A stretch of DNA of 64,000 bases, from positions 3,472,001 through 3,536,000 of the forward strand of contig JAJHTX010000003.1 in the NCBI GenBank assembly GCA_032164295.1, given 5' to 3'. The DNA is from Inonotus obliquus (Eukaryota > Basidiomycota > Agaricomycetes > Hymenochaetales > Hymenochaetaceae). Position numbers and translations under genes: made by a program. The notes below the pieces were generated by a model. That model saw nothing but the letters and a program-made list of their open reading frames with translations, was not told the DNA's origin and searched no databases. Every line of letters begins with the position of its first letter. Position 1 is the first letter of the stretch. Below are positions 45,320 to 58,077 of this stretch, in pieces.

Positions 45320-48300
45320 TTAGATATTTCCTGACAAGATATCTTCCTTTCTACCGAGGTAAAAGACAGGGATCTGGTCGAGGGGTGCACTGATGTTGAT
45401 GGTTTGGCCACCTTGTCCGAACGTTTTATCGGTCCACCTGCGGTCAGGAATTCGTTAAAGAGGAAAGGGGTTACGGGAAAGTTAAACTGACCAATGGGTC
45501 CACGTGAAGTTCTGGCGCAACATATCGGCATTGAGCTGAGGGAGGTATACCTCTTTGGAAATTGCGCCCTGGACGCCATTGGGGGATATCAACAACCTTG
45601 GTCCTTCAAAAGAAACCCAACCAAAGTTGTAATTCTGAGAACGACTTTACAGCGATTTTCAGAATGTCTAGCACTTACCAAACATATATTGATGAACAAT
45701 AGCTGGATCGTTCACAGCTGTTCCTTTCAAGACGTTCTCATCCGAGGAGAAATCGTAGTAAAGAGCGCGGACAATGGTTTTTCCAGATTCTTGTAGCAAT
45801 TGGAAGAGTCTCTTCACGTAAGGGATGAGAGTATATCGCACGGCAATGTATTGCTTGATGATTTCAAAGTTTTCTTCTCCGTACGACCATGGCTATATGG
45901 CGGATTTGACCATCGAGTTAGGCACTATAAAGAGGAGGGGAGGAATGCACACCTCGTTCGGGCAATTATTCCCTATTGGCGGGACGGTGTTGGGAGGAAT
46001 GTCGCAGTCACGATTACTTTGCAGCCAAGACATGTAAGTCGAAAGACTGTCAACCAAAGTAAAATTGAGACCCACCCATGAACCCGCATCTAGAGGGAGA
46101 TGGAAAAAGACGGAAAATCAACAAACAATGGATGATTCCAGGGAAAAGCAACCCACGTATGGAAGAAAAGTACCCATACTCAACCACTTAACGAATAATT
46201 CCTTTCCCTACGAGTCTCCCAGTTAATGATATTTGCACAACAAGATTACGGGATTGAGGAAGTCTCACGAAATCAGTAGAGACATTCAACCCCTGAAATC
46301 CACCAATATCAAGGGTCCAAGACGAGATACCCGAAGCACCCGCAGATACACCAGCCGTAACCTGTTGCAACAGCACATCGAACCTTGACGTAGTATCTCC
46401 GCTCCATAAATATGAACAGAATCGTTGTCCGCCGAGGAACGTGCTACGCGTTAACGACATGAACGCACACTGCCGAGATACACCCGCGGACTCGGTGAGG
46501 GAGTAATCGGTGAGGTTGGAGAAACCTTCATCAATGGCTTGTTGGTGAAGCCAGGGGTACATCTTTCCGGAACCTTCTTGTGTGCCGAGGAAGTATTGTG
46601 TGAAGGTGCGTGCGTATGGCAAGGAGTTGATTGCGTCTTGCCCGTCTGTAGGAGAGATGCGTTAATGACACTTGGGGCGAGCGTTGCCATATGAAAGAGC
46701 TTACTATTTACGAAAGGTTCGCCTAAGCTTCCGCCTGCAACGAATGAGTAAATAGTGAACGAGGAACCATATACAGATTACTTACCGTCGGCCTGATCAA
46801 TCCAGAAATTACGGATCCCAATCGAAAAGTAACTATCATTTAATCTTCTCCCTAAGTATATGTCCAGACAACATCAATACTCCAACACACAAGGAAATGC
46901 TACAATCGATACGTACACAAGAACTCTCTCGCTGCTGGATTTGTAGAATCAATCAACCTCGTATACACTCCTGCGAACGAGTCCGTGATACCCGTCCCGT
47001 CGCGCGTCGTAGCCAACAGTCCCTGTTTCTGCATTTCAATGTAATTGACGGAAAGATCCTCGACGCTTGGCCAGAGAGAGACCATCATCTCCGCGCCCGT
47101 TAGAGCTTTCACCTTCGCTGCCATGCCCGCTGGGTCAGGGAAGAACTCCGGGTCGAATGACCTGATAAAGGCAGTAAGCAGGAGCGCAGACTGTGAGGTG
47201 AGTAGTATTACCAGTCGCCTTGGAACTTCCACGCAAAGAAATCTATGAAAAACATCTCTCAATAGGAACAAGCTGAGACGTCCTGTGCATACATACCAAC
47301 CACGATAAGCGAGACATTTACTTGTTCATCATGGAAGCGTTGTGCTACGTCTAACACCTGTGTCTCGTTCCAGTAACGCAACTTCGACTGTTGATAACCC
47401 AGAATGAAGTCTGGCGGTAATGGTTGACGACCTAACAGTATTGTAAGAGAAAGATCTGGTGATGGTGAGACAAGCCGCACCGGTCACAGCTGTATATTGC
47501 TTCTGTAAGGCATCGTAGTCTCCAGGTTCTGCTGTGGTGCTGGAGGAAGTATAGAGCTCAAGTACAGTCAAATATCCACCTTTGAATGGAAGTCCGTACA
47601 TATAGTAGTCAACTACAGTGGCTTGATCGGCGAAATAGCGCGTGCGGTAGGGTGTAAACTCTGGAGAAAGGAACAGTAAACCGAATGAACGACGGTAATA
47701 AAACATATAACTTCACCAATGCGTCCTTGGCTCGGCATGTTGAAAAATTGCAGGTAGCCCTGACAGCAGCATCAGAAACCATTGTTCCAACACTAGCTAG
47801 ATAGACTCGTCACAATACCTACCTTGTTGGAAACGTAAATTGGCATCGTTACTTGTGAATTGAAATTCAACAGATCCACAACTTGGCCCTTCTTATTTAC
47901 AGTATTATCCTTGCAACAAGCATGTTGTCCTGCACCAAAGAACATCTCATCAGGGTCGCTCGTAAACGAGTACTCCGCAGCGAAACTATCAGCTCGGAAA
48001 TCCTGTCTATAGAATCTCGCCGTCAGAGTTTTGGTGTCCGTATACTCTCCCGTCAAAAACTCGAGGTCCTCGGAGCCGTTCGAGAAAGCGGAGATACGAT
48101 AGAAGGAGAGGACGCCATTTGAGATGGATGCCAGGATGTTACCATTACGCAAGGATGCATTTCCTCGAAAGGGTACGAGAGTATCAAATGAGAGGCCTGC
48201 ATTACCTCCGGGTCCTTCGAGAGGTGGATCAAGGAACACGGAAGGGTCGGATCCGGTTGGATCGCGCAGGATGGTTGTGCGAACGCGAATCCCGTGTTCT

Positions 48301-48532
48301 CCATATGGCTGCAATCTAGAGTTGGTTGTGGCTATTCTCAGAAACACATTATGTTTACCTGGACAAAGACACGTTCGAAGCCGTTCTGAAGTTTGAGTCC
48401 CGTAGAAGTCGGTTGGAAATAGCCAGGATTGTTGGATGCTTTCCTGCTCGAGTCGAACTGGGACTGGGCTTGCACCGACTGAGTGAGGAGGCCCGGAAGC
48501 ACCAGCAGTACACAAGACAGGGCGTTCTTCAT
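45320..48532 (-). CDS. Secreted glycoside hydrolase family 31 enzyme
   Basis: Extracellular alpha-glycosidase, alpha-glucosidase or alpha-xylosidase type. The start MKNALSCVLLVLPGLLTQSV is a signal peptide ending near AQS. The GH31 N-domain has ADSFAAEYSFTSDPDEMFFGAG and QACC-like HACCKDN. The (beta/alpha)8 domain includes LPPDFILGYQQSKLRYWNE, SFDPEFFPDP, FWIDQADGG (catalytic nucleophile Asp, about 46800-46825), RQCAFMSLTRSTFLGGQRF and LWSGDTTSRFDVL (acid/base region, about 46390). Then come WTLDIGGF, MRVHG joined to NRDCDI, CPNE joined to PWSYGEENFEII, and the C-terminal beta domains ending LSGNI. There are about nine introns; an apparent stop at 45893 lies in the 45894-45953 intron. Specificity is not readable from the sequence. 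Consistent with a plant-biomass-degrading lifestyle. Confidence 0.92.
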
Positions 48533-49284
48533 CTTCAGCGCAACACTATAGACGGACGATGCGCTTCTCTGATTTTGCCTCAGTTTCTCAGTCGCTTCTT
48601 ATATTTCCGGGCGCGGGTTGGACGGGTTGAGCGGTCCGCAAGAGAGCATTCGAAGGCCATGCAGGGGGTCAATGATCAAATTCACTGCTTCGTTACTGAT
48701 AGATTCATGTCCTCGGACCTCCTGGATAAATATGACTGCATCGTGCTCGTGTAAATCGCTCTCGTTCGTCTCCGTTCGTTGACCTGCGGGAGGGGCGGGG
48801 TCTGTACAAAAGAGCAACGAGACAATGACAAAAGAAGAAACACACAGATACTTACCGAACATGACGAGCCGTGATTCTGTGTTGCAATACGAGAAGTGCC
48901 TCCTCTATGATATTTCGAGACAAGAAAAACTTGCTCGCTACCTTCAGTCTACCTCATGTGGGAAACGGAAGGAAGAGCAACCATGAACTCGTGACCGTCT
49001 AGTCGTCGAACGGTAGCGCCGACAACACAGAAGCAGCTACCTCGCTTATTCCAATGATGGAATCAAAGGCGCATGCTATTGAACAGTCCAAAGACACCGG
49101 GGCAGGTGAGTGAATTCAGAGTCGAATGAATTGTTCATTTATTTTCTCAGGACGATCATGTGCCGGCGTCGATCACTCATTGCACCGACTCTCACAGTCA
49201 CTGACCGCAGCAGCAATTCATACAGCAGCTCATATTATCAAATCGTCCATGAGTATTACGCAGCACCCAGGTTAACTGCGCAGA
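48533..49284. other. Divergent intergenic region
   Basis: 750 bp between the GH31 gene (-) and the PB1/ZZ gene (+). The minus-strand frame at 48599-48862 has a hydrophobic start but no family resemblance. A possible 5' intron acceptor of the PB1/ZZ gene (GTTAACTGCGCAG) ends at about 49283. Confidence 0.45.
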
Positions 49285-52200
49285 ATGTCCTTCTCAGATG
49301 TCGGTTCAACTATGTCAACCAGGCCGGATAGGCCTCTCATCGTAAAGGCAACTTTCGATAGATACAACAAACGAATCACTTTCTCATCCGCACGTAATTG
49401 CTCTTATGACTTACTGAGATCAAAGGTGCGCATTGGTTCCTTCTTACGTGAAATATACCCTGATAATAGGCCTATAGGTAGAGCAGTCATTCTCCCTCCA
49501 AGCATTCTCCTTCTCGATAGCATACAAGGATGACGACGGCGAGGTGACGGACATCACGAGCGACGTAGACCTCACAGAAGCAATCCAGTACTTCCAGGCA
49601 GGGGTTGACGACCTTCCGGTCTCCTCTGCAGCATCTATCTTGTCTGGTCGGAGCTTCGGAAGCAGACGCATCACTCTCAAGGTCTTCGTTTCCGTTGACT
49701 ACGATGGGCCGAGTCTTTCGGATACCTCATCTCTCGTCAGCCTTGAAGAATACAGGAATCGCAATGGGAGCGAATCGTCTTTCTCGTTGTCTTTCTCTGG
49801 CTCTGGTGCGTCGCAGATGGAACCGGAGGATGACAGTGTCACTGTGAGCTCGCGAGACGCCAACGGCGGAAGGTTGACAGTGGACCGGAAGTCGGCGGGA
49901 AAGACGGTTGGGAAGAGTAGCAGCGGTGGTGGAAGCGGTACGACGGTTCACGAAATGAATGACTATAGGTCGGTTTCGGCTTTTGAATCGGAGGGGAACA
50001 TGAGGGAGTCATTCGATGGTCACTACCCACCTGACCCGTCTGCAGTATTTGAACGCCTCAAACTTTCCGACTCATCTGACTCAACCGAGCGCAGCACGCA
50101 GTGGCTCCGCGACCAAAAGAATCGGAATAATATTAACGGGATTGTTCCTCCGGAATCCGTCTCCGACGGGTCTTCTCTCGTCTTGGAAGATGATCTCGAC
50201 GCGCACAGCCCATTCGATGGCGATCTTGCGTTGCAGCAGGACAACGGCAAATTCTACTATACCTATACCTCGGGAAGCTCATCTGCTTCCGCCGCCTCTG
50301 CCTCCGCCACTGGTCACGATGACGCTGACGCGAGCGTATCAGACGGAGACATCCGACGTTTCTCGGAGCAATCTGCGAATATGCGTTGGTTGGCGTCACA
50401 GGAGACGCTTATACATCCCCAGGCGCAGCAAAAGCAAAAGCAGATACAGTCACAAATGCAGCAGCCGCAGCCGCAGTTTCAAAAACCCCTCTCTCAGCCT
50501 GCAATGTCTAGTTCTACCACATCTTTGAGAAAGCCATCCATGTCTTCTGCGGTATCTGACCCTTTGCCAAGGTCGTCTGGGTATATTGCAGATGACGTTC
50601 CGCCTGAAGTTCTGCAGTTCGTGACGGAAACGCCGCAGCCTCCCGCGGCTTGTACAGATTGTTCGTCGTGTGGTGTGAAACTCGACACTCTCCGATATGT
50701 CTGCTCAACGTGCGGAGAGAAGACACCCCGTATCAATGTGGACCTTGACGTGCTTGGGGAGATTGATTTGAATGTGAACGTATTCGGAAAGGGGAAAGCG
50801 CGAGACGATGCTGCATCTGAAGCGGGCTCGTCACTGGATCCGTTTAGTGATAGGCATGCATATCCTCCGTCTGGTAATCGGGCAGGCACATCTACGGTTA
50901 AGCCGCCCAAGTCTCGCCCTTCACGCCCGCTCCCTGCACTACCTCTCTCTCAAAAATCATTCGCGAAACAGCCTGGATCCACGGCCTCCTCAACGACATT
51001 GGGTGGTGACACCGGATACGAGCTTTGCCCGAGCTGCCTCGAAACTGTTGGCGTTGTTCACGCAAGCACCGCATGTGACTGCAGTACCGGTAACCACGAA
51101 CCCTCTTCACCCACCGATTCTCCTCTCACACTTAGTCAACTCCGTCGGGCAGCACCACGTCAAAAGGGTAAATTCCGCCATGCATACCTTGAAAAACTCT
51201 GGGGACCCACAGGGTGGCGCGAGGTCGAGCAAGATGACCTCGGCGAGTGTACTATATGCAATTCGAAGTTGCTAGATGGACAAAGGTACAAGTGCGCATC
51301 ATGCGCAAACTTTGTGCTATGTCGGGCGTGCTACAGCCAGGTTCATGAAATACATCCGTCCCACGCATTCTTGGATGTGTCTGAGAAGAGATTGGAAGAT
51401 GATGATCCGCCTTTAAGGTCGAGGAGCGAGCCGGATTTGGAGCTCACGAGTCCGATGTTTGGAGATGATGTATCGGAAGGGGATGAGTGTAAGTTATCTC
51501 TCTCATTCGGATTGGCTCGAACATTGACAGATGTATCCAACTACCATCAGCATTGGTCCATCCGGGAGTAAAGTGTGCACAGTACGTCCATTTATTCTTG
51601 GATGAGACCGTCTTTCTGAATTTTCCGCGCATATAGCTGTATGCTGGACATCATTGGGGCGCGATTCCACTGCGCGATATGTGAATCCGTCGATATTTGT
51701 CAAAACTGCGAGGCAGCAGGTTTACCAGGGAACCTGGAAGCAGCTGACGGTGGACACAACTCTTCGCACATCATGATCAAGGTCAGTCTCCTGTCAAGCT
51801 ACTCCAATTCTAACATTTTGTCCTTATCGAGTTTCCTTCAATAGATTCCCATCCCATTAAACTCTACAAAGGTCCAAACTGCTAGTCGACGAGCAAGACA
51901 ACTCTGGCAAGGCAGAGACGCTCCTAATGTTCAAAGGTCTCTCACGGATGCAGTGAACGATGGGGATGCAGTAACTGTGATTGGCGGTGGACGTAACGGT
52001 GTTGGGAGTAATCATTCCCGTGGTCTATCGCGTAATGGCGAAGCGCGTTCGACGAATCATCATGTAAAATGCAGAGGGTGTAACCAGACTATTGTCGGTG
52101 TGAGGTATCAGTGCGCGTGCTGTCCATCAGCGGATAACAAGGCTTATAGCTTGGTACGTTGACTCGCTGTTCATTCAGGGATATTGTCCCGGTAATTACC

Positions 52201-52909
52201 TGACCATCGTCTTCATAATATCTAGTGCGCGAACTGCGAGATGCGATCGTATCTCCTACACGACCCGATGCATATATTCTTCAAGTTACCTCGTCCCGTT
52301 GATCGTCCCATCGAGTCACAGTTCCCTGTCCTTCCAGTCCTGTACGTCGTACTTCTATACTTTCGTGAACTATTCGCTTTGTAACACGTTGCACGGCATT
52401 CAGATACAAGCAGTCAGCAGGTCCTCGGCAGGGAGAGACACTGAACTCCAATCATCCAAGAGGTTTGTCTCTCCACTTCTTCTATGTCTCATGCACGGTT
52501 CCAGAACTCACGTCCTGCCAGCCTACTTAACCTCCCTCCATCATACCGCCGCACTTTGCGACCACTGCATGGAGCGCATCTCCGGCGAGTGGTTCCGTTG
52601 TGTGTACTGTGCGAAAGATCTATGCGATGTCTGTGAAGGCCTTAATGCACACAATCCAACGCACTTCTTTTATGTGTTCAAAGCTCCTGTGAGCCTAGTT
52701 TCATCTCATCCCTAAGATGGGTTCTGTTTTCTAATGTTTGATTCTTCATCTCAGGTGGATATGCAGATGTTCAGGTATTGTACCCGCTTATACATTGTTC
52801 CTTTACGAGCGATCATCCTCGCTAATACAAAATCTCCAGGATCGTCGCCGAGCTCGATAACCCGAACGGATCACCTCCAGTCCTTAAATATCCCGTATAT
52901 TATTCATGA
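49285..52909 (+). CDS. PB1 and multi-ZZ zinc-finger protein (NBR1/p62-like architecture)
   Basis: Probable scaffold or autophagy-receptor-type protein. The N-terminal PB1 domain spans exons 1-2: RPLIVKATFDRYNKRITFSS, then after the 49426-49477 intron VEQSFSLQAFSFSIAYKDDD and GEVTDITSDVDLTEAIQYFQ (an OPCA-like acidic motif). About 500 disordered residues with a Gln-rich patch follow. Cys-rich modules come next: a degenerate one (CTDCSSCGVKLDTLRYVCSTC, near 50650), then four ZZ fingers at about 51240-51370 (CTICNSKLLDGQRYKCASC), 51555-51770 across an intron (HPGVKCAHCM, DIIGARFHCAICES), 52070-52290 (CRGCNQTIVGVRYQCACC) and 52555-52670 (CDHCMERISGEWFRCVYC). It ends LKYPVYYS. No NBR1 four-Trp (FW) domain is visible. 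The Met at 49285 or 49312 may be the start. Confidence 0.85.
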
Positions 52910-53356
52910 TCACAATCTCATCATGTCATTTTGCTTCAAGTTGTCGTCTATCCGTTTCGCTTCCTTTATATATTCATCTACATTTTGTATCTATATCCAA
53001 GCTCGTAAAGTTTCTATTTCGCCATGCGATTTTCCTATAGCACTATTCTCCTGAGCATACATAATGCCATACGATTATTTGTGTGACTCTCAACGCAAGA
53101 GTGCGGGATTTCAGAGATATGCTATTTTCACTTATCACTCGGTGTTGCGAACCTTTGCCCTTCAAAAAAAGAAAAAGTGCTTGAAAGTTAAGCAGTCCAT
53201 CTAGAATTGTCGCGTTGTTGTGGCTTATTTACGCGTCTAGGTCACATGATAGTCTCGCTTCGGCAATGCTTACTAATACTAATACTATTACCAATGACTT
53301 TCTCATAGTCATTGAGGACTGAGGCAGGCGTTAAAACTCGGACTCGTACTACGACC
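52910..53356. other. Intergenic, nothing recognised
   Basis: About 450 bp between tandem plus-strand genes. A-rich stretch near 53163-53178. No feature supported. Confidence 0.5.
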
Positions 53357-54012
53357 ATGTCGAAACATCATCCGGGTACGCCATTGCTTTTGAACATGGA
53401 AAGCACGTCATTGATGCTCTTGAGCGTATAGATCTGATCATGTGCAGGAGACAACCTGGTATTGGTTCGTATTTCAGGATATGAGCAGGAAAGGTTGCTG
53501 ACTGACGTTCTGCATTGAATAGCTATTGGGCGTCTCTGTGAAAAATGTGATGGTAAATGGTGCGTTGCTTCTCTTACCTGCTGTGAAATGCGACGGAGGA
53601 TGCTGGATCTGTGTGTATAGTCCGATATGTGACTCGTACGTTCGACCGGAAACGCTCGTACGAATTTGCGACGAATGTAACTTTGGAACGTACGGAGGAA
53701 GGTGTATCATTTGCGGTTCACCAGGTACATCTTTCATATCTATCGCTTTCGTCTCTCTCTTCTCTCTGTTGACGATGATGTCATCGGTTTTGCTGCTGTG
53801 CACGACGAATAGGAATCTCGGATGCGTATTACTGTGCCGAGTGTACACGATTAGAGAAAGACCGTGATGGATGTCCGAAGATTGTCAACCTAGGAGCAAG
53901 CAGGACGGACTTGTTCTACGAACGGCGGAGGCTCGGTAAGTCATCTGCTTCTCATGGCCCTGCTTGGGCGAGAGTTACTGATTGTGTCTTTTAAGGGTTT
54001 ACAAAAGGATAA
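53357..54012 (+). CDS. RDS3: PHF5A/Rds3 splicing factor
   Basis: Core subunit of the U2 snRNP SF3b complex, needed for branch-site recognition in the nucleus. Joining short exons gives exactly 110 aa, the length of human PHF5A. Visible pieces are [76 protein letters not shown] and [20 protein letters not shown], ending FTKG. The Cys pairs form the knotted multi-zinc fold of the family. Introns sit inside codons for Asp7, Ala18, Cys30, the Gly after GSP, and the Gly of RRLG; each uses GT/AG and restores the conserved residue. With about 655 bp for 110 codons it is among the most intron-dense genes here. Certainly functional by conservation. Confidence 0.97.
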
Positions 54013-54798
54013 CGATGGCTCTATTACTACTCTCCTCCCGACCCGTCTGCTCCGGCTCCTGCCATGAAATAGAGTCAATGATGGTGGTGTGCGTGTTGAA
54101 CGATGACTAGGGACATCACTTCATTGTACGTGTCTACGTGTCCCGCGTATCCAGCTTTGTCAAACCTTCTGGTTCAATATATGCATCATGTTCGTAATGA
54201 CACGTCATTCTCAATATCTGGTATATCGTTCCAGCATCAATGAAAGGCTCTTCAACTGAATGATTGATTTAAATTTTGATATACTATTTTTCACCAGCGA
54301 AAATGGCCTGCCTGTGCCTTCTACTATCAGGAGTTTCTCTCCTCCCCCTTCTCTCCTCATCCGCTTCTCGAGACAATGTCGTTATGTATAATCCCTACAG
54401 CTTCTCAATTCAAAGCAGCCTCTGTAGGGCATAGATCGAACAGCATACATAAATCAGTCGCTTTCGTTTCGACGATGGGCTCAGGGAAATAGGTTCTGAC
54501 ATTACCATATCGTAATAGTTCTCGGACACCTAGTGAGATTTTTGTTCGCCATGTTTCCGGGGTATGTTCCCCCGACCTTCGAGTCGTAAGTCCCCATGCG
54601 AATCCGAGTCGTCCATCCACTCCTCTTCTATCTTTGCCAGTCACTTGAATCAATCCACTCGAATTCTAACGCCTGGTTTCAAAGATTGGTCTCTAAGATA
54701 CAATGCATCCGATACCCTTGTATGTATGTAATACACAGGAATATGAGGGGAGGGGGGAGGAAGGAAGGCGAAACAAAAATAAAAATACAATAAAGGAA
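54013..54798. other. Convergent intergenic region
   Basis: About 790 bp between PHF5A (+) and the M20 gene (-). The minus-strand frame at 54405-54653 shows no domain. Confidence 0.5.
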
Positions 54799-57170
54799 TT
54801 AAGCCCTTTTGAGGGTAGCCGCACTCTTCTTCTGGTCCTTGAATGAGTCCCTTACCTGCACGTTCTGATTAGCTCGGCTTGCAGAGATATAAATGGGTAA
54901 TACTTTTGTACGTACCTTCCTGAAAAATGCAGCATCGTCGAGAACGCGTACACCGACGAGTGCAAGACCCTTCGCCACTGTCATCGCAGCTGCATGCGCC
55001 TCGGGTGTCCGAGCGGAATTCGTGAACTCAGGAGTGTGATTTGCGCCATTTGGTTCAGTCGCGATAGCTATTGGCGTCAGAACGAGACGAACCCTTTAGA
55101 TCAGTACTTCAGTCTGGGAGTTGTACAAGACTCACCGAACATTGGGTGAATCGCGGGGAGAGCTAGAAGGTTGGAATAGCATTACGGTAGTGATCAGAAT
55201 TTCAGTCTTCGCGATGCGAGAAAAAAGACAAAGACTATACCATAGGAGACATTCCCCTGAATTTCGTCCCAAATATGAAACGCAGTATGCCGTAAGTGGT
55301 ATCGGTTAAGCGCGTACGAGTAGTAGCCATTAATTCAGAGTTCAGGGGAAAACGACAATTAAGAACAAAGTTTAGCGTCAGTGATGTACCAAAAATATGC
55401 ACTAGCGGATCGGCACTAAGTCTGGCTAGACGCCCGGACGGAACCACCGGTCTGCCCTGTCCACCGAAGGGAGATTAATCAAGGAAGAAGACTTACAAAA
55501 TCTGTTGATGCATTGAGATTTTGTGAGATGAAACGTGTGTCATATCTCTCTTTAACCGTAGCTAAAAACTCTTGCTCTTTCGCACGAATCAGGTGAGTGA
55601 AAGCTCTGGGCAATGGACGAGGTAATACGTTACCTAAGACGCTATTCTGACGGACTTCATAGTATGCCATGCCTTCTGAGATTTCAAACCTGCAGCCAGA
55701 AGCAGTGGCAGCGGCCCTATCGCCGCTGGAATTCAGAAATGTGTAAGCAATATCCGGAGTAATGACGCACTCGATACAAGCTCGGACGCGCTTGAGTAAT
55801 TCATCCAATTCAGCATATGACGGTGTCCGAACAATCCACTGCATCTTCGCGTAATCCGGAATGACTGAGATAAAATAGCATATCAAAACTCTGACGACGC
55901 CAAGGTAGACTCGAATGAAACTAATCCAATAACTTACTATTAGCTGCCCAATCTCTGCCTTGAATGATTCCATGTACGCGATATTCCGGTTTGATCTGCT
56001 GACGTAGCATGGATACACCATTGTATGCGAGTACGGCTGCGTCCAGTGCATTTTGGCCCTCCCAAGGTGCAAAGGCTGCATGGGCTCTAGATTGGGACGG
56101 AAGAGTACTAAATCGGGGCAATCAATGATAGGCAATGACGATGGCTACGCACGTGTGGCCAAAGTATTCAACAGTCAGTGGTTGAATAGCCAGCTGTGGG
56201 CCCGACGACACTGAGTTCTTTAGACCGGGTCCGGGATGCGACCTGGGGAGAAACGTTCAGATACGATTCTAGTTGATAGACAGCCGTCAGCGTACATTAC
56301 GCAGACATCCATATCTTTGTACGCGCCGCGCTCAAGAAGCAGAATTTTTCCGCCTCCGCCTTCCTCGGCTTTATGACGAAGACCCGTAAATTGATGGAAG
56401 GATCCTATGACAGGTGAAAGGCGAACCTGGTGTCCCGAGTAGAACTATTTTCCCCGAAACACGGTGTGTCTCCAAAGCCGCTTTGGTACCGAGTGCCACA
56501 GCGACACCTGATACCGCTATCAGGTTGTGACCGCACCTGGTATACGTCCCGGATCGAGGCAATTCGGGGATGTCAGGGTGATGTTAGGAGACAAATATCG
56601 ACGGCGCTGAGATATATTTACTTACGCATGTCCGATGCCAGGTAATGCGTCCATTTCTGAGTTGATACCGAGAGTACGTCCGCCTCTTCCATAGGACCAT
56701 TCTGCCTTCCAAGCCGTCTTAATACCGGCCAAGTGAGGTGTTACCTTGAAGCCATGTGAGCGCATGAACTCTGTCAATGTGTCATGCGCGTAGCTAATCA
56801 GATAAACAAAGAAGTCAATTTGCTTCTTTGATACAGAAAAAGCAAGTCAGATACGGACAATTCTTGGAATCCAACTTCAGGATGGTCTGTTGAGTGTCGG
56901 GATGATTATTCCACAGTCATAATGGATGGTATATGTTCTCCTACCATGAATTTTAAGATTGAGGTCGCGTAACTCGTCATCTAAAGAGACTATTGTCTTT
57001 TCTATCGTATCCATTACTTCCGGGCGGTAGACAGTTTCTGCAGAAGAAGCATCATACGGCGGTGGACCGGACTCTTCCGCAAGGTTAAGCGCCCAGACAT
57101 CAGAGTCTTCCGCATTGGTGGGACATGAATACGAGCAGTAGCAAGCACAAGTGGGCTTCAAGTTATCCAT
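54799..57170 (-). CDS. M20-family amidohydrolase / dipeptidase (PM20D2-like)
   Basis: Zinc-dependent amidohydrolase or dipeptidase of the M20 clan, probably cytosolic. The start chosen is the Met at 57170 ([19 protein letters not shown]); an unusual Cys-rich leader precedes the conserved [20 protein letters not shown]. Landmarks: [20 protein letters not shown] (metal-binding Asp and His), an [21 protein letters not shown] strand, [20 protein letters not shown] (catalytic-Glu pair region) and VMSHPGPG. The dimerisation domain includes [20 protein letters not shown] and [16 protein letters not shown], followed by [20 protein letters not shown] and the final [20 protein letters not shown] with the last His ligand. 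It ends [11 protein letters not shown]. About eight introns; all key residues are present. The substrate is not known. Confidence 0.9.
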
Positions 57171-58077
57171 TTCCGTCAGTGCGCGCTCAATAGAAGGCCG
57201 CGAAATAACGTACCTTGGCGTCTGTAGGAGGCGTTTGCCTAGTATACACAGGTACGATGGCAGACGGGTTGCCAATGTCATTTCGGGTTGCAGTAATATT
57301 CCTAGGATTGTTACTCCGAGCAAACAGAGAGCGCAAGCCGTGAAAGCATCCTGGAGCGTCGTGTTCCATGTCCAGACAGACTTTGCAGTTACAGCAGCAG
57401 ATAGGGGGCACAAGAGCACGCTCACAGGGGGGATGACATTAGACCAGAGGAGATATGAGGCCTGATATATATTCTGGTGAATGATGCCGTGGGAATACCG
57501 GCAACATACTGGTTGTTGGGAGGATATGTATTGCAGGAGATATGAAGAGCGATGGACCTGCATTGCATTTTGATTTCGGAGTGAATCTTGAGTGAAAAAC
57601 ACCAGGAACGGCTCTTTCCGTCCTGATCGTGGTCTTGAGTAAGATTCCCACACTTCAATCTCCGCTCAAATGTTTTTGCTTCCTTTCTTAGAAAGTAACG
57701 GATACTCGGCATGTGTAAAAACGAATCCACAGACGTCTTGCTAGAACGATGACTCGTCTTTTGGTCAATAACGCTTAGTTAGGCTGCCTTCTGATACTCG
57801 TTTGAAGCGCAACAACGATATGGAACACGAATGAATCTGCACAGCAAGTTACTTCCTAGGAACAGAAAGTAACTTTCTACCGAAATACACGGAGTTTTTT
57901 AATATCCTCCAATGCACTTGCCAAGCTGACGAGTCCTTGTGGCGCGTGCAGGCAACCTTATCTCCAGTTTTACTGCTCAACTGACTGCGAGGGTACACGC
58001 GGGCAGTGGTTATAATTGTCATCTGCGCACCTATCTAATCATATCTCCTGTGGAGCCCATCACCCGCAGTCTGATAT
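57171..58077. other. Upstream region of M20 gene / 3' flank of S10 gene
   Basis: About 900 bp. The M20 reading frame stays open upstream of the chosen start to 57653 without family-like content, so an alternative upstream start cannot be excluded. Otherwise nothing recognised. Confidence 0.45.

Noticed and set aside
45893..45895. In-frame stop inside the GH31 gene suggesting a pseudogene
   Set aside because: A 60-nt intron (45894-45953) with GT/AG borders removes it and joins CPNE to PWSYGEENFE, which is the conserved family sequence.
48599..48862. Small minus-strand frame with a hydrophobic N-terminus, possible secreted peptide
   Set aside because: It overlaps the presumed GH31 promoter, has no Kozak-like or intron evidence and is unlike known families.
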